DNA from: Streptomyces turgidiscabies Car8 | GTDB taxonomy: Bacteria; Actinomycetota; Actinomycetes; Streptomycetales; Streptomycetaceae | DNA: 47,852 bases | Assembly: GCF_000331005.1 (NCBI RefSeq) | Contig: NZ_AEJB01000414.1 | Span: 1-47,852 of the forward strand | Direction: 5' to 3' | Part shown: piece after piece, positions 8,978 to 17,049 of the stretch | How positions within the stretch are numbered: position 1 is the first letter of the stretch | How the letters are laid out: every line of letters starts with the position of its first letter | Translations under genes and position numbers: made by a program | Notes under the pieces: model-generated | Databases searched by the model: none | The model's input: the letters and a program-made list of their open reading frames with translations, nothing else | What the model was told of the DNA's origin: nothing

Positions 8978-9784
8978 ATGGGCGAGGAACGGTCCGAGGA
9001 GCGGTTCGGGGAGTTCGTCGTGGTCCGGCGGCACGATCACGTCGCCGAGCTGGTCCTCGATCGGCCGAAGGCCATGAACGCGGTCTCCTCCGCCATGGCC
9101 GGGTCCGTCGCCGGTGCGTGTGCCGCGCTGGCCGCCGACCGTGACGTACGCGCGGTGGTGCTGACCTCCACCCATGACCGGGCGTTCTGCGTCGGGGCCG
9201 ACCTCAAGGAGCGGAACTCGATGTCCGACGCCGAACTGGTCCGGCAGCGGCCGGTGGCGCGGGGGGCGTACACGGGTGTGCTGGAGCTGCCGATGCCCAC
9301 GATCGCCGCGGTGCACGGGTTCGCGCTGGGGGGCGGCTTCGAGCTGGCGCTGTCCTGCGATCTGATCGTCGCGGACGGTACGGCGGTGGTGGGGCTGCCG
9401 GAGGTGTCCGTGGGGGTGATCCCGGGGGGCGGCGGTACGCAGTTGCTGCCCAGGCGGGTGGGCGCGGCACGGGCCGCCGAGCTGATCTTCACCGCGCGGC
9501 GGGTGGAGGCGGACGAGGCGCGCGCCCTGGGGCTCGTGGACGTACTGGTCGAGACGGGGCGCGACCGGGAGGAGGCGCTGGCGCTGGCGTCCCGGATCGC
9601 GGCGAACTCCCCGGTGGGCGTACGGGCGGCCAAGCGGGCGTTGCGGGTGGGCTTCGGGCTGGACCTGAAGGCGGGGCTGGAGGTGGAGGACGCGGCGTGG
9701 CGGGCCGTGGCCTTCTCGGGCGACCGGGCGGAGGGGGTCGCGGCGTTCGCCGAGAAGCGGGTGCCGGTCTGGCCGGGGGAGTAG
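8978..9784 (+). CDS. Enoyl-CoA hydratase/isomerase family protein
   Basis: 268-residue crotonase-fold protein. It has the oxyanion-hole segment CVGADLKER and ALGGGFELALSCDL (first catalytic Glu), and LPEVSVGVIPGGGGTQLLPR with the second Glu in place. Both acid residues of true hydratases are therefore present, supporting hydration of trans-2-enoyl-CoA in beta-oxidation or branched-chain catabolism. The acyl substrate cannot be told. ATG start with a strong AGGAGGG 5 nt upstream. Immediately before it GTTAACC occurs twice with 10-bp period (8950 and 8960). Monocistronic; the next gene starts 125 nt downstream. Confidence 0.9.
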   Translation: MGEERSEERFGEFVVVRRHDHVAELVLDRPKAMNAVSSAMAGSVAGACAALAADRDVRAVVLTSTHDRAFCVGADLKERNSMSDAELVRQRPVARGAYTGVLELPMPTIAAVHGFALGGGFELALSCDLIVADGTAVVGLPEVSVGVIPGGGGTQLLPRRVGAARAAELIFTARRVEADEARALGLVDVLVETGRDREEALALASRIAANSPVGVRAAKRALRVGFGLDLKAGLEVEDAAWRAVAFSGDRAEGVAAFAEKRVPVWPGE

Positions 9785-9909
9785 GTGGCCCGGTGTTCTC
9801 GGCCGTGCGAGGCCCAGCTCATGGCACCTCCCGTGACCTCTCCCGCAGGGGGCACCTCTTTCGCCCGCTCGATGTCTCAAATCATCCAAAACCTTCCTAA
9901 CCTGGATCA

Positions 9910-11067
9910 ATGGGTGAGGAAAGCCGGCTCCACGCCGTCGTGACGCTCGCGCAGGGCATGGCCGCCGCGCAGTGTCCCCGCGAGACCTGGCGTGCCGCCG
10001 CGCTCGGTGCCTGTCATGCCCTGACCGGTAACTTCGCCGCGCTGTCGGTGTGGGAGCGGGAGCTCGGGCGGCTGCGGGTCCTCGTGAACGTGGGGGAGCG
10101 GGCGCCCGACGAGGAGGAGTTCCCGGAGGGGGAGGCCTACCCCGTGCACCAGTTCCCGGAGATCGCCGAGTTCCTGCACGAGCGATGGGCGGGCGGTGGT
10201 GAACCCAACGCCTGGGTCGAGACCGCGGAGGGGCCCGCGTGCGGACCGGCGGAGGGGCGTGCCGGGTACTGCCAACAGCGCGTCGCCGCCCTACGGCGCC
10301 GGAAGCGCGGCTGCTGTGTCGTCGCCCCCGTGGTGCTGCACGGCCGGGCCTGGGGCGAGCTGTACGTCGCCCGGCCCGTCGGCGCCCCCGTCTTCGACCG
10401 TGCCGACGCCGACTTCGCGACCGTACTGGCGTCCGTCGTCGCCGCCGGGATCGCGCAGACCGAGCGGCTGGAGGAGGCCCGGCGGCTCGCCTTCACCGAC
10501 GCGCTCACCGGGCTCGCCAACCGGCGTGCCGTGGACGCCCACCTCGACGAGGCGATCGAACGGCACCGGCGGGACGGTGCCGTGGTCAGCCTGGTCGTCT
10601 GCGACCTGAACGGCCTCAAGCGCGTCAACGACACCCTGGGACACGCGGTCGGCGACCGGCTCCTCGAACGGTTCGGGTCGGTGCTGTCGCTGTGCGGGGC
10701 GATGCTGCCCGGCGCCCTCGCCGCCCGTCTCGGCGGGGACGAGTTCTGTCTGCTGGTGGTCGGCGTGCCCGTCGACGAGGTGGTGCGGGCGGCGGGTGAA
10801 CTGTGCCGTCGCGCCGGTGAGTTGGAGCTCGGGGAGGGGGTCGCCTGTGGGATCGCCTCGACCGCCGACGCGATCGGTCCGGTGCGGACGGCCCGCCGGT
10901 TGTTCCGGCTCGCAGACGCCGCGCAGTACCGGGCGAAGGCGGTTCACGCGGACCGGCCGGTGGTCGCCGGGCGCGAGGGCCCCGACGACCCGGTGGTGCA
11001 GCTCGCCGAGGAGCCCTCCGGGGAGGGGGTTGTCGAGCGGCGGCGGTTCCGTGGGCGCCGTTCGTGA
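9910..11067 (+). CDS. GAF-like + GGDEF diguanylate cyclase
   Basis: 385 residues. Residues about 10-185 look like a GAF-type sensory domain (Cys-rich, containing GCCVVAPVVLHGRAWGELYVA). A short coiled linker (QTERLEEARRLA) leads into a GGDEF domain. The active-site motif is exact, GGDEF at 275-279, with metal-binding Asp232 in VVCDLNGLKRVND, so c-di-GMP synthesis is expected. No RxxD inhibitory site lies five residues before GGDEF and there is no EAL domain. No transmembrane segment. In Streptomyces c-di-GMP controls development through BldD. I believe this corresponds to the cytosolic GAF-GGDEF enzyme called CdgE, but that name is from memory. A -10-like TAACCT ends 6 nt before the ATG, with no good Shine-Dalgarno. 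Confidence 0.9.
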   Translation: MGEESRLHAVVTLAQGMAAAQCPRETWRAAALGACHALTGNFAALSVWERELGRLRVLVNVGERAPDEEEFPEGEAYPVHQFPEIAEFLHERWAGGGEPNAWVETAEGPACGPAEGRAGYCQQRVAALRRRKRGCCVVAPVVLHGRAWGELYVARPVGAPVFDRADADFATVLASVVAAGIAQTERLEEARRLAFTDALTGLANRRAVDAHLDEAIERHRRDGAVVSLVVCDLNGLKRVNDTLGHAVGDRLLERFGSVLSLCGAMLPGALAARLGGDEFCLLVVGVPVDEVVRAAGELCRRAGELELGEGVACGIASTADAIGPVRTARRLFRLADAAQYRAKAVHADRPVVAGREGPDDPVVQLAEEPSGEGVVERRRFRGRRS

Positions 11068-11119
11068 GGCGAAGGCGCGTGAGTCGCTGGTGTGTAAGGG
11101 GTGTACCGGCCACCCGGTA

Positions 11120-11148
11120 GTGACATCCTGGAATTCACTGCGTACGCT
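11120..11148 (+). promoter_or_regulatory. Sigma-HrdB-type leaderless promoter of hutH
   Basis: -35 GTGACA (11120-11125, 5/6 to TTGACA), 17-nt spacer, -10 TACGCT (11143-11148). The ATG lies 7 nt after the -10, so the transcript should start at or next to the start codon. Confidence 0.6.
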
Positions 11149-11155
11149 CCTGAAT

Positions 11156-12700
11156 ATGGATATGCACACTGTGGTGGTGGGGACGTCCGGGACGACCGCG
11201 GCCGACGTGCTCGCCGTGGCGCGCGGCGGGGCCCGGATCGAGTTGTCCGGGGAGGCGGTCGCCGCCCTCTCGAAGGCCCGCGGGATCATCGAGGCGCTCG
11301 CCGCCAAGCCCGAGCCCGTGTACGGCGTGAGCACCGGGTTCGGTGCCCTGGCGACCCGGCACATCAGCCCCGAACTCCGCGCCCAGCTGCAGCGCAACAT
11401 CGTCCGCTCGCACGCCGCCGGCATGGGACCGCGGGTCGAGCGCGAGGTCGTACGGGCGCTGGTGTTCCTGCGGCTCAAGACCGTCTGCTCGGGACACACG
11501 GGCGTGCGGCCCGAGGTCGCGCAGACCATGGCCGACCTGCTCAACGCCGGCATCACCCCCGTCGTGCACGAGTACGGGTCCCTCGGCTGCTCCGGTGACC
11601 TCGCCCCCCTCTCCCACTGCGCGCTCACGCTCATGGGCGAGGGTGACGCGGAAGGGCCCGACGGGGTCGTACGGCCGGCCGGTGAACTCCTCGCCGAGCA
11701 CGGCATCGCGCCCGTCGAGCTGCGCGAGAAGGAGGGCCTCGCCCTTCTCAACGGCACCGACGGCATGCTCGGCATGCTGATCATGGCCCTCGCCGACCTC
11801 GACACCCTCTACAAGTCGGCCGACGTCACCGCCGCGCTCTCCCTGGAGGCGCTCCTCGGCACCGAGAAGGTGCTCGCGCCCGAGCTGCACGCCATCCGGC
11901 CGCATCCGGGGCAGGGGGCCAGCGCGGCCAACATGCTCGCCGTGCTGAAGGGCTCCGAGCTCACCGGGCACCACCAGGACGGCGCGCCCCGCGTCCAGGA
12001 CGCCTACTCCGTGCGCTGCGCCCCGCAGGTCGCCGGCGCCGGCCGGGACACCATGGCGCACGCCCGGCTCGTCGCCGAGCGGGAGCTTGCCTCGTCCGTC
12101 GACAACCCCGTCGTCCTGCCCGACGGGAGGGTCGAGTCCAACGGGAACTTCCACGGCGCTCCGGTGGCGTACGTCCTCGACTTCCTCGCCATCGCCGCCG
12201 CCGACCTGGGGTCCATCGCCGAGCGGCGCACGGACCGCCTCCTCGACAAGAACCGCTCGCACGGGCTGCCGCCGTTCCTCGCGGACGACGCCGGTGTGGA
12301 CAGCGGGCTGATGATCGCCCAGTACACGCAGGCCGCCCTGGTCAGCGAGTTGAAGCGGCTCGCCGTACCCGCGTCGGCCGACTCGATCCCGTCCTCCGCG
12401 ATGCAGGAGGACCACGTCTCGATGGGCTGGTCGGCGGCGCGCAAGCTCCGTACGGCCGTCGACAACCTCGCCCGGATCATCGCGGTCGAGCTGTACGCGG
12501 CCACGCGCGCCATCGAACTGCGGGAGGGACTGACGCCCGCACCCGCGTCCCGGGCCGTCATCGACGCCGTACGGGCGGCGGGGGTCGAGGGACCCGGGCC
12601 GGACCGCTTCCTGGCGCCCGACCTCGCCGCGGCGGACGTGTTCGTGCGGGGCGGCCACCTGGTCGCCGCGGTGGAGCCGGTGACCGGCCCGCTCCAGTAG
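11156..12700 (+). CDS. hutH: Histidine ammonia-lyase
   Basis: 514 residues, identical in length to S. griseus HutH and very close by recall. It deaminates L-histidine to urocanate, the first step of histidine use. The electrophilic MIO cofactor forms from Cys145-Ser146-Gly147 in GSLGCSGDLAPLSH; most homologues have Ala-Ser-Gly, but Cys is the Streptomyces form. Other active-site segments are YGVSTGFGAL and RVQDAYSVRCAPQV. The frame is open 120 codons upstream through the end of the previous gene, but the family start MDMHTVVVG at 11156 coincides with a leaderless promoter. It stands alone: no hutU, hutI or hutG nearby, as usual in Streptomyces, where hut genes are scattered. Confidence 0.96.
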   Translation: MDMHTVVVGTSGTTAADVLAVARGGARIELSGEAVAALSKARGIIEALAAKPEPVYGVSTGFGALATRHISPELRAQLQRNIVRSHAAGMGPRVEREVVRALVFLRLKTVCSGHTGVRPEVAQTMADLLNAGITPVVHEYGSLGCSGDLAPLSHCALTLMGEGDAEGPDGVVRPAGELLAEHGIAPVELREKEGLALLNGTDGMLGMLIMALADLDTLYKSADVTAALSLEALLGTEKVLAPELHAIRPHPGQGASAANMLAVLKGSELTGHHQDGAPRVQDAYSVRCAPQVAGAGRDTMAHARLVAERELASSVDNPVVLPDGRVESNGNFHGAPVAYVLDFLAIAAADLGSIAERRTDRLLDKNRSHGLPPFLADDAGVDSGLMIAQYTQAALVSELKRLAVPASADSIPSSAMQEDHVSMGWSAARKLRTAVDNLARIIAVELYAATRAIELREGLTPAPASRAVIDAVRAAGVEGPGPDRFLAPDLAAADVFVRGGHLVAAVEPVTGPLQ

Positions 12701-12731
12701 CCACCGGCAGGGGCAGCCGTCGCTCCTGGTG

Positions 12732-12760
12732 CCCCGAGGCGTTCCTGTGTCGTCTCGGGG
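12732..12760. terminator. Bidirectional terminator between hutH and the LAXTG protein gene
   Basis: Arms CCCCGAGGCG (12732-12741) and CGTCTCGGGG (12751-12760) pair 9 of 10, loop 9 nt, between two convergent genes. Confidence 0.6.
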
Positions 12761-12766
12761 TCCCGC

Positions 12767-13174
12767 TCAGAAGCCCAGGCGCTCCCGGCGCAGCGAGTAC
12801 GTCACGAACGCGGCGCCCAGCGCGAGGCTGAGCGTGCCGCCGACGACGTACGGGGTGGTGTCGAAGCTGCCGGTGTCGGCGAGGCGGGTGCCGTCGGCGG
12901 CCGAGTCCGAGGTCGTGGTGGCCGAGGTGGTGGTGGCGGTCGTACTCGTGTCGGCGCTCGCCCGCGTACTCGTGCTCGTACTCGCGCTTCCGGTGGTGCT
13001 CGTCATGGAGATCTGCCGGGTGTGCTCCGACATCGTGGACAGGGACGTGTCCGCTCTGTGTCGCTGCTCCACCGACTTCTCGGCCGTCGCGTTGGCGGAC
13101 GGGACGAACCACAGGGCACCCAGAAGGGTCCCCGCGGCGGTGGCGGTCAACAACGATCGACGTGCGGCTGACAC
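12767..13174 (-). CDS. Small LAXTG-type sortase-anchored surface protein
   Basis: 135 residues. Signal peptide 1 to about 27 (VSAARRSLLTATAAGTLLGA... ending SANA). A Ser/Thr-rich stalk follows (STSTSTRASADTSTTATTT region), then sorting signal LADTG at 98-102, a hydrophobic helix and the basic tail SLRRERLGF. LAXTG is the motif used by class E sortases of high-GC actinobacteria, so the protein should be attached to peptidoglycan after cleavage between Thr and Gly. The GTG start is preceded by AAGGGG; the longer open frame upstream lacks a signal-peptide-like start. There is almost no folded domain, so it may be a wall spacer or adhesive stalk, probably O-mannosylated (inference). No sortase gene in the window. 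Confidence 0.8.
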   Translation of the reverse strand: MSAARRSLLTATAAGTLLGALWFVPSANATAEKSVEQRHRADTSLSTMSEHTRQISMTSTTGSASTSTSTRASADTSTTATTTSATTTSDSAADGTRLADTGSFDTTPYVVGGTLSLALGAAFVTYSLRRERLGF

Positions 13175-13284
13175 GGAATATCGATCCCCTTGTGGCGCTG
13201 GCGAATTGGCCGTGACCCCGATGCTAATGAAAGGCGTGGGTCGTGGGAAAGTTGCGGGAGCTGTGAGCCGTACGCTCTTCGACC

Positions 13285-13638
13285 ATGAGCACATCAGAGA
13301 CATCACGTTTTGTACGGCTTCGGGTGGAACTGGTCGTCGAGGTCGACGACGTGGACGCCCTGACGAAGGCCGCGCTGCAGCGGATCGCCGCTGACACCGA
13401 GATGCCGGCCGACGAGCGGGTGCACGCCGAGGACACTGTGACGGAAGACACCGCGGAGGCGCTCGCGTACCTCGTGGACCCGTTCGACCTGGTCGGTGAG
13501 GTGCCGGGAACCGAACTGGCACAGGCGTCCTGGAGCAGCGAGGAGATCGACTACGACCCGGATTCGCCGGATTGGGATCTCGACGAGGATGATGAGGCGG
13601 ACGGCGACGAAGTGGTCGGGGAACGGGTCGACGGCTGA
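13285..13638 (+). CDS. Small acidic cytosolic protein, function unknown
   Basis: 117 residues. The N-terminal part (SRFVRLRVELVVEVDDVDALTKAAL) looks like a beta-strand then helix; the C-terminal third is strongly acidic (WDLDEDDEADGDEVVGE). No Cys pair, no membrane helix, no catalytic motif. The ATG is preceded by TACGCT ending 8 nt upstream and no Shine-Dalgarno, suggesting a leaderless mRNA like that of hutH. A clean terminator follows at 13660. The pattern resembles conserved Streptomyces hypothetical proteins but I cannot name a family. Confidence 0.75.
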   Translation: MSTSETSRFVRLRVELVVEVDDVDALTKAALQRIAADTEMPADERVHAEDTVTEDTAEALAYLVDPFDLVGEVPGTELAQASWSSEEIDYDPDSPDWDLDEDDEADGDEVVGERVDG

Positions 13639-13659
13639 CCCGGCTGGGGAAATTCGTGA

Positions 13660-13685
13660 CCCCGGTCGGCAACCGCCGACCGGGG
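13660..13685 (+). terminator. Terminator after the small acidic protein gene
   Basis: Perfect 11-bp arms CCCCGGTCGGC / GCCGACCGGGG with a 4-nt loop, followed by TTTCGTCGT on the plus strand. Confidence 0.85.
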
Positions 13686-13920
13686 TTTCGTCGTCTCAGG
13701 AGAAGCAGTGACCGGCAGTGGCATCACGCGACCCGGTGGAGTGCGGGACGGGCGGACAGCCCCCTGTGACCCGGACGACGTGGTGTGCCCCACACGCTGA
13801 GCGAATGTGGAACGGGGCGAACCGGTCGTAGCGTTGAAGATTGTCAAGGGGACTTGCAGGTTCCAGGTTCCGTACGGGGACTCGTGGTTTTGGGATACGG
13901 CAACGATGGAGAAGCGTGTG

Positions 13921-15177
13921 ATGAGGGACAGTAGGCGGCGCAAGGGTCTGACGGCCGCGTCCGCCCTGCTCGGTGGTGTGCTGGTGCTCTCTGCGTGCAG
14001 CGGGGGCGACAGCGACAGTGCCTCCAAGGGCGACAGCGGTACCGACACCTCGCAGGCCAAGGCCGACGAGGCGGCGGCCGAGAAGACCTCCGAGGCCCAG
14101 ATCAAGATCACACCCGGGGACGGTTCAAACAACGCCTCCATCAACAACGCGGCCCAGGTGGCGGTGGCAAAGGGCACCCTCACGTCCGTGGAGATGACGA
14201 CGGCGGACGGCAAGGCGGTCGCCGGCGAGATATCGGCCGACAAGACCAGCTGGAAGCCGAGCGCCCAGCTGGAGCGCGCCACCACCTACAAGGTGACGGC
14301 GGAGGCGACGGACGCCAAGGGCCGCGCCGCGCACGAGAACGCCTCGTTCACCACGGTCGCCGCCGCGAACAGCTTCGTCGGCTACTTCACCCCCGAGGAC
14401 GGCTCGACCGTCGGTGTGGGTATGCCCGTGTCGATCAACTTCGACAAGGCGATCACCGAGAAGGCGGCCGTGCAGAAGGCCGTCACGGTCTCCTCGACCA
14501 GCGGGCAGGAGGTCGTCTGCCACTGGTTCAACGACACCCGCATGGACTGCCGGCCCGACGACTACTGGCAGGAGAACTCCACCGTCACGCTGAAGCTGGC
14601 GCTCGACGGAGTGGAGGGCGCGAAGGACGTCTACGGCGTCCAGCAGAAGACGGTCACCTTCAAGATCGGCCGTAACCAGGTCTCCATCGTCGACGCCAAG
14701 ACGAAGACGATGAAGATCACCCACAACGGCACGGTCATCAAGACCATCCCGATCTCCGCCGGTTCGCCCGACAACAAGACGTACGAAGGCAAGATGGTCA
14801 TGTCGGAGAAGTTCAAGGAGACGCGCATGAACGGCGCGACCGTGGGCTTCACCGACGACGACGGCAAGGGCGAGTACGACATCAAGGACGTACCGCACGC
14901 CATCCGGCTGACCACGTCCGGCACCTTCGTGCACGGCAACTACTGGAGTTCCTCGGACACCTTCGGCAGCGCCAACGTCAGCCACGGCTGCGTCGGCCTG
15001 GACGACACCAAGGGCGCCAACGACAAGAACTCCGCGGGCTACTGGTTCTACGAGCACTCGATCATCGGTGACGTCGTCGACGTCCGGAACACCGGCGACA
15101 AGACCGTCGACCCGGCCAACGGACTCAACGGCTGGAACCTGAGCTGGGCGGACTGGAAGGCCGGGTCGGAGGTCTGA
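13921..15177 (+). CDS. L,D-transpeptidase lipoprotein (Ig-like + YkuD)
   Basis: 418 residues. Lipoprotein signal MRDSRRRKGLTAASALLGGV with lipobox LSAC (Cys26 lipidated). A Ser/Asp-rich linker, two Ig-like domains (about 60-250) and a YkuD domain follow. The catalytic motif is HGNYW...SHGCVGL with nucleophile Cys357, and a conserved Trp-rich end (NGWNLSWADWKAG) closes the protein. Such enzymes make 3-3 meso-/LL-DAP cross-links in peptidoglycan outside the membrane and bind carbapenems. The ATG at 13921 is preferred over 13906 or 13807 because GGAG lies 9 nt upstream and the n-region becomes ideal. Single gene, ended by the terminator at 15242. Confidence 0.9.
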   Translation: MRDSRRRKGLTAASALLGGVLVLSACSGGDSDSASKGDSGTDTSQAKADEAAAEKTSEAQIKITPGDGSNNASINNAAQVAVAKGTLTSVEMTTADGKAVAGEISADKTSWKPSAQLERATTYKVTAEATDAKGRAAHENASFTTVAAANSFVGYFTPEDGSTVGVGMPVSINFDKAITEKAAVQKAVTVSSTSGQEVVCHWFNDTRMDCRPDDYWQENSTVTLKLALDGVEGAKDVYGVQQKTVTFKIGRNQVSIVDAKTKTMKITHNGTVIKTIPISAGSPDNKTYEGKMVMSEKFKETRMNGATVGFTDDDGKGEYDIKDVPHAIRLTTSGTFVHGNYWSSSDTFGSANVSHGCVGLDDTKGANDKNSAGYWFYEHSIIGDVVDVRNTGDKTVDPANGLNGWNLSWADWKAGSEV

Positions 15178-15241
15178 TCCGTCGGTACGTCCGGCTGGTC
15201 TCCACTGTCCCCGACCGACTGGCTCTGACTCCCTGACTCCT

Positions 15242-15274
15242 GAGGGCGGTTGCTCGTGACGAGCGACCGCCCTC
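15242..15274 (+). terminator. Terminator after the L,D-transpeptidase gene
   Basis: 15-bp arms (GAGGGCGGTTGCTCG, 15242-15256, and its near-perfect complement 15260-15274, one G-T pair) around a 3-nt loop. Confidence 0.85.
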
Positions 15275-15401
15275 GGCGTTTCCCGGGTTTTCCGGGCCTC
15301 TCAGGCTCCTGAGGCCGTTTTCCGAGGCCGATCACAGCCTTCTCATGCTTCTCTTATGCGGGACTTATCGCGTCATCACGCGGTGTACCTAGCTTGCGGC
15401 C

Positions 15402-16895
15402 ATGTTCTTCACCTACCTGAGGCGCGAACTGCGCCGCCGCCGAAAAGCGGCACTCGTCGTCGCCTCCGGGCTCGCGCTCGGCATCGCCCTGGTCATCGTG
15501 GTCACCTCGGTGTCCGCGGGCATGTCGAAGGCGCAGGACAAGGTCCTTCAGTCGCTGTACGGACTCGGCACCGACATGACCGTCACCAAGGCCGCCGCGG
15601 CCCAGACGGGCACCGCCGACACCCAGCGCCGGCGCTTCCAGTTCGACGCGCGGCCCGACGGCGGCGACTCCACCGCCGAGCAGAGCAGCGACCGGGTGCT
15701 GGTCCAGGGCTTCCAGACCCTGGCCGCGTCCACGGTCACCAAGGTCGATACGCAGAAGGGCGTCTCGGACGCCGTCGGCGGACTCAGCCTCCAGGTCATC
15801 AAGGTCAGTGGTCAGTTCCGGCAGGGCGAGTTCCGACAGGACCAGCAGAGCAACGGCGGTACCGGCGACCAGCAGGGCGGCGGAAACCGCGGTGGCGGCT
15901 CAACAGGCGCTCCGCAAGGGCGTGTCGAGGGCGGCGGCGCCAACTTCGACGTCAACAACTACTCGGTGTACGGCACCGACGTCACCAAGCCGGCCCTCGG
16001 CCCGCTGACCTCCTCGAAGATCACCAGCGGCCGTACGTTCACGACCGCCGAGACGAACGCCAAGGTCGTGGTCGTCGACGCCGCCTACGCCAAGGAGAAG
16101 AAGCTCAAGGTCGGCAGCACGGTCACCATCAAGAGCGTCAAGTTCAAGGCCATCGGCATCGCGACCCCCGAGAGCGGCGACTCGGCCGCCAACCTCTATA
16201 TCCCGCTGCAGCAGGCCCAGACCCTCAGCGACTCCAAGGACAAGGTCACCACGATCTACGTCCAGGCGACCGACTCCCAGCAGATCAGCGCGGTCAAGTC
16301 GACGATCCAGAAGAACATCTCGGGTACGACGGTCACGACGTCCGCCGATCTCGCCAGCACCGTCTCCGGGTCGCTGTCCACCGCCTCCGACCTGGCCTCC
16401 AACGTCGGCAAGTGGCTGTCCATCGCGGTGCTCGTCGCCGCCTTCCTGGTGGCGGGCCTGCTCACCTCCTCGGCCGTCTCCCGGCGGGTGCGCGAGTTCG
16501 GCACGCTGAAGGCGCTCGGCTGGAAGTCGGGCCGGGTCACCCGGCAGGTCGTCGGCGAGGCCGTCGTCAACGGGCTGGTGGGCGGCGCCCTCGGTATCGC
16601 GCTCGGCCTCGCCGGTGCCTATGTCGTCACCGCGATCAGCCCGGAACTCCAGGCGGAGGTGGGCAGTTCGGGCGGCAACGGCGGTCCCGGCGGCGGAGGC
16701 GGCTTCCCCGGCGGCGGCTTCGGCCGGCAGGCCGCGTCCAAGGCCCTGACGGTCGCGCTCACCGCGCCCGTCGCGCTCTCCACCATCGCCCTCGCGGTCG
16801 GCCTCGCGGTCACCGGCGGCCTGATCGCCGGAGCCTTCGGCGGCTGGCGCGCCTCCCGGCTGCGCCCGGCGGACGCACTGAGGCGAGTCGAGTAG
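15402..16895 (+). CDS. MacB/FtsX-type ABC transporter permease
   Basis: 497 residues. Helix 1 at about 16-37, a large extracytoplasmic MacB-PCD-like domain (about 40-335), then three helices near 343-365, 387-410 and 452-478. This is the four-helix type VII ABC (MacB/FtsX/LolE) topology, typical of mechanotransmission rather than classical import. Two unusual Gly-rich tracts occur: about 148-185 in the outer domain and about 425-445 in the outer loop between helices 3 and 4. The ATG has no obvious Shine-Dalgarno. The ATPase follows 154 nt downstream, separated by a dispersed repeat. Substrate or regulatory partner unknown. Confidence 0.88.
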   Translation: MFFTYLRRELRRRRKAALVVASGLALGIALVIVVTSVSAGMSKAQDKVLQSLYGLGTDMTVTKAAAAQTGTADTQRRRFQFDARPDGGDSTAEQSSDRVLVQGFQTLAASTVTKVDTQKGVSDAVGGLSLQVIKVSGQFRQGEFRQDQQSNGGTGDQQGGGNRGGGSTGAPQGRVEGGGANFDVNNYSVYGTDVTKPALGPLTSSKITSGRTFTTAETNAKVVVVDAAYAKEKKLKVGSTVTIKSVKFKAIGIATPESGDSAANLYIPLQQAQTLSDSKDKVTTIYVQATDSQQISAVKSTIQKNISGTTVTTSADLASTVSGSLSTASDLASNVGKWLSIAVLVAAFLVAGLLTSSAVSRRVREFGTLKALGWKSGRVTRQVVGEAVVNGLVGGALGIALGLAGAYVVTAISPELQAEVGSSGGNGGPGGGGGFPGGGFGRQAASKALTVALTAPVALSTIALAVGLAVTGGLIAGAFGGWRASRLRPADALRRVE

Positions 16896-16928
16896 CCCGG
16901 GGCTCGCCTGTGACGGGCGGGGCTGGAT

Positions 16929-17010
16929 CTTTTAGCGGCGCGGGGCTGCATTCATATGCGACTCCGCCGCGTGAGCGCGACCAGCCCCCACCGGCCCGCA
17001 GCCGACGAAT
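16929..17010. repeat. Dispersed Streptomyces intergenic repeat (GCGCGACCAGCCCCCACCGG type)
   Basis: Element reading GCGGCGCGGGGCTGCATTCA at its left and GCGCGACCAGCCCCCACCGG at its right. I recognise it as a very common short Streptomyces intergenic sequence. It lies inside an apparent operon, between the ABC permease and its ATPase, with an internal GCGGCGCGG...CCGCCGCG pairing. Boundaries are approximate. Confidence 0.65.
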
Positions 17011-17049
17011 GACAGCTCGCACCCCCAACCCCACCCAGGAGCCACTTAC

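Noticed and set aside
10796..11155. N-terminal 120-residue extension of HutH
   Set aside because: It overlaps the GGDEF gene in another frame, and the promoter plus family start point to 11156.
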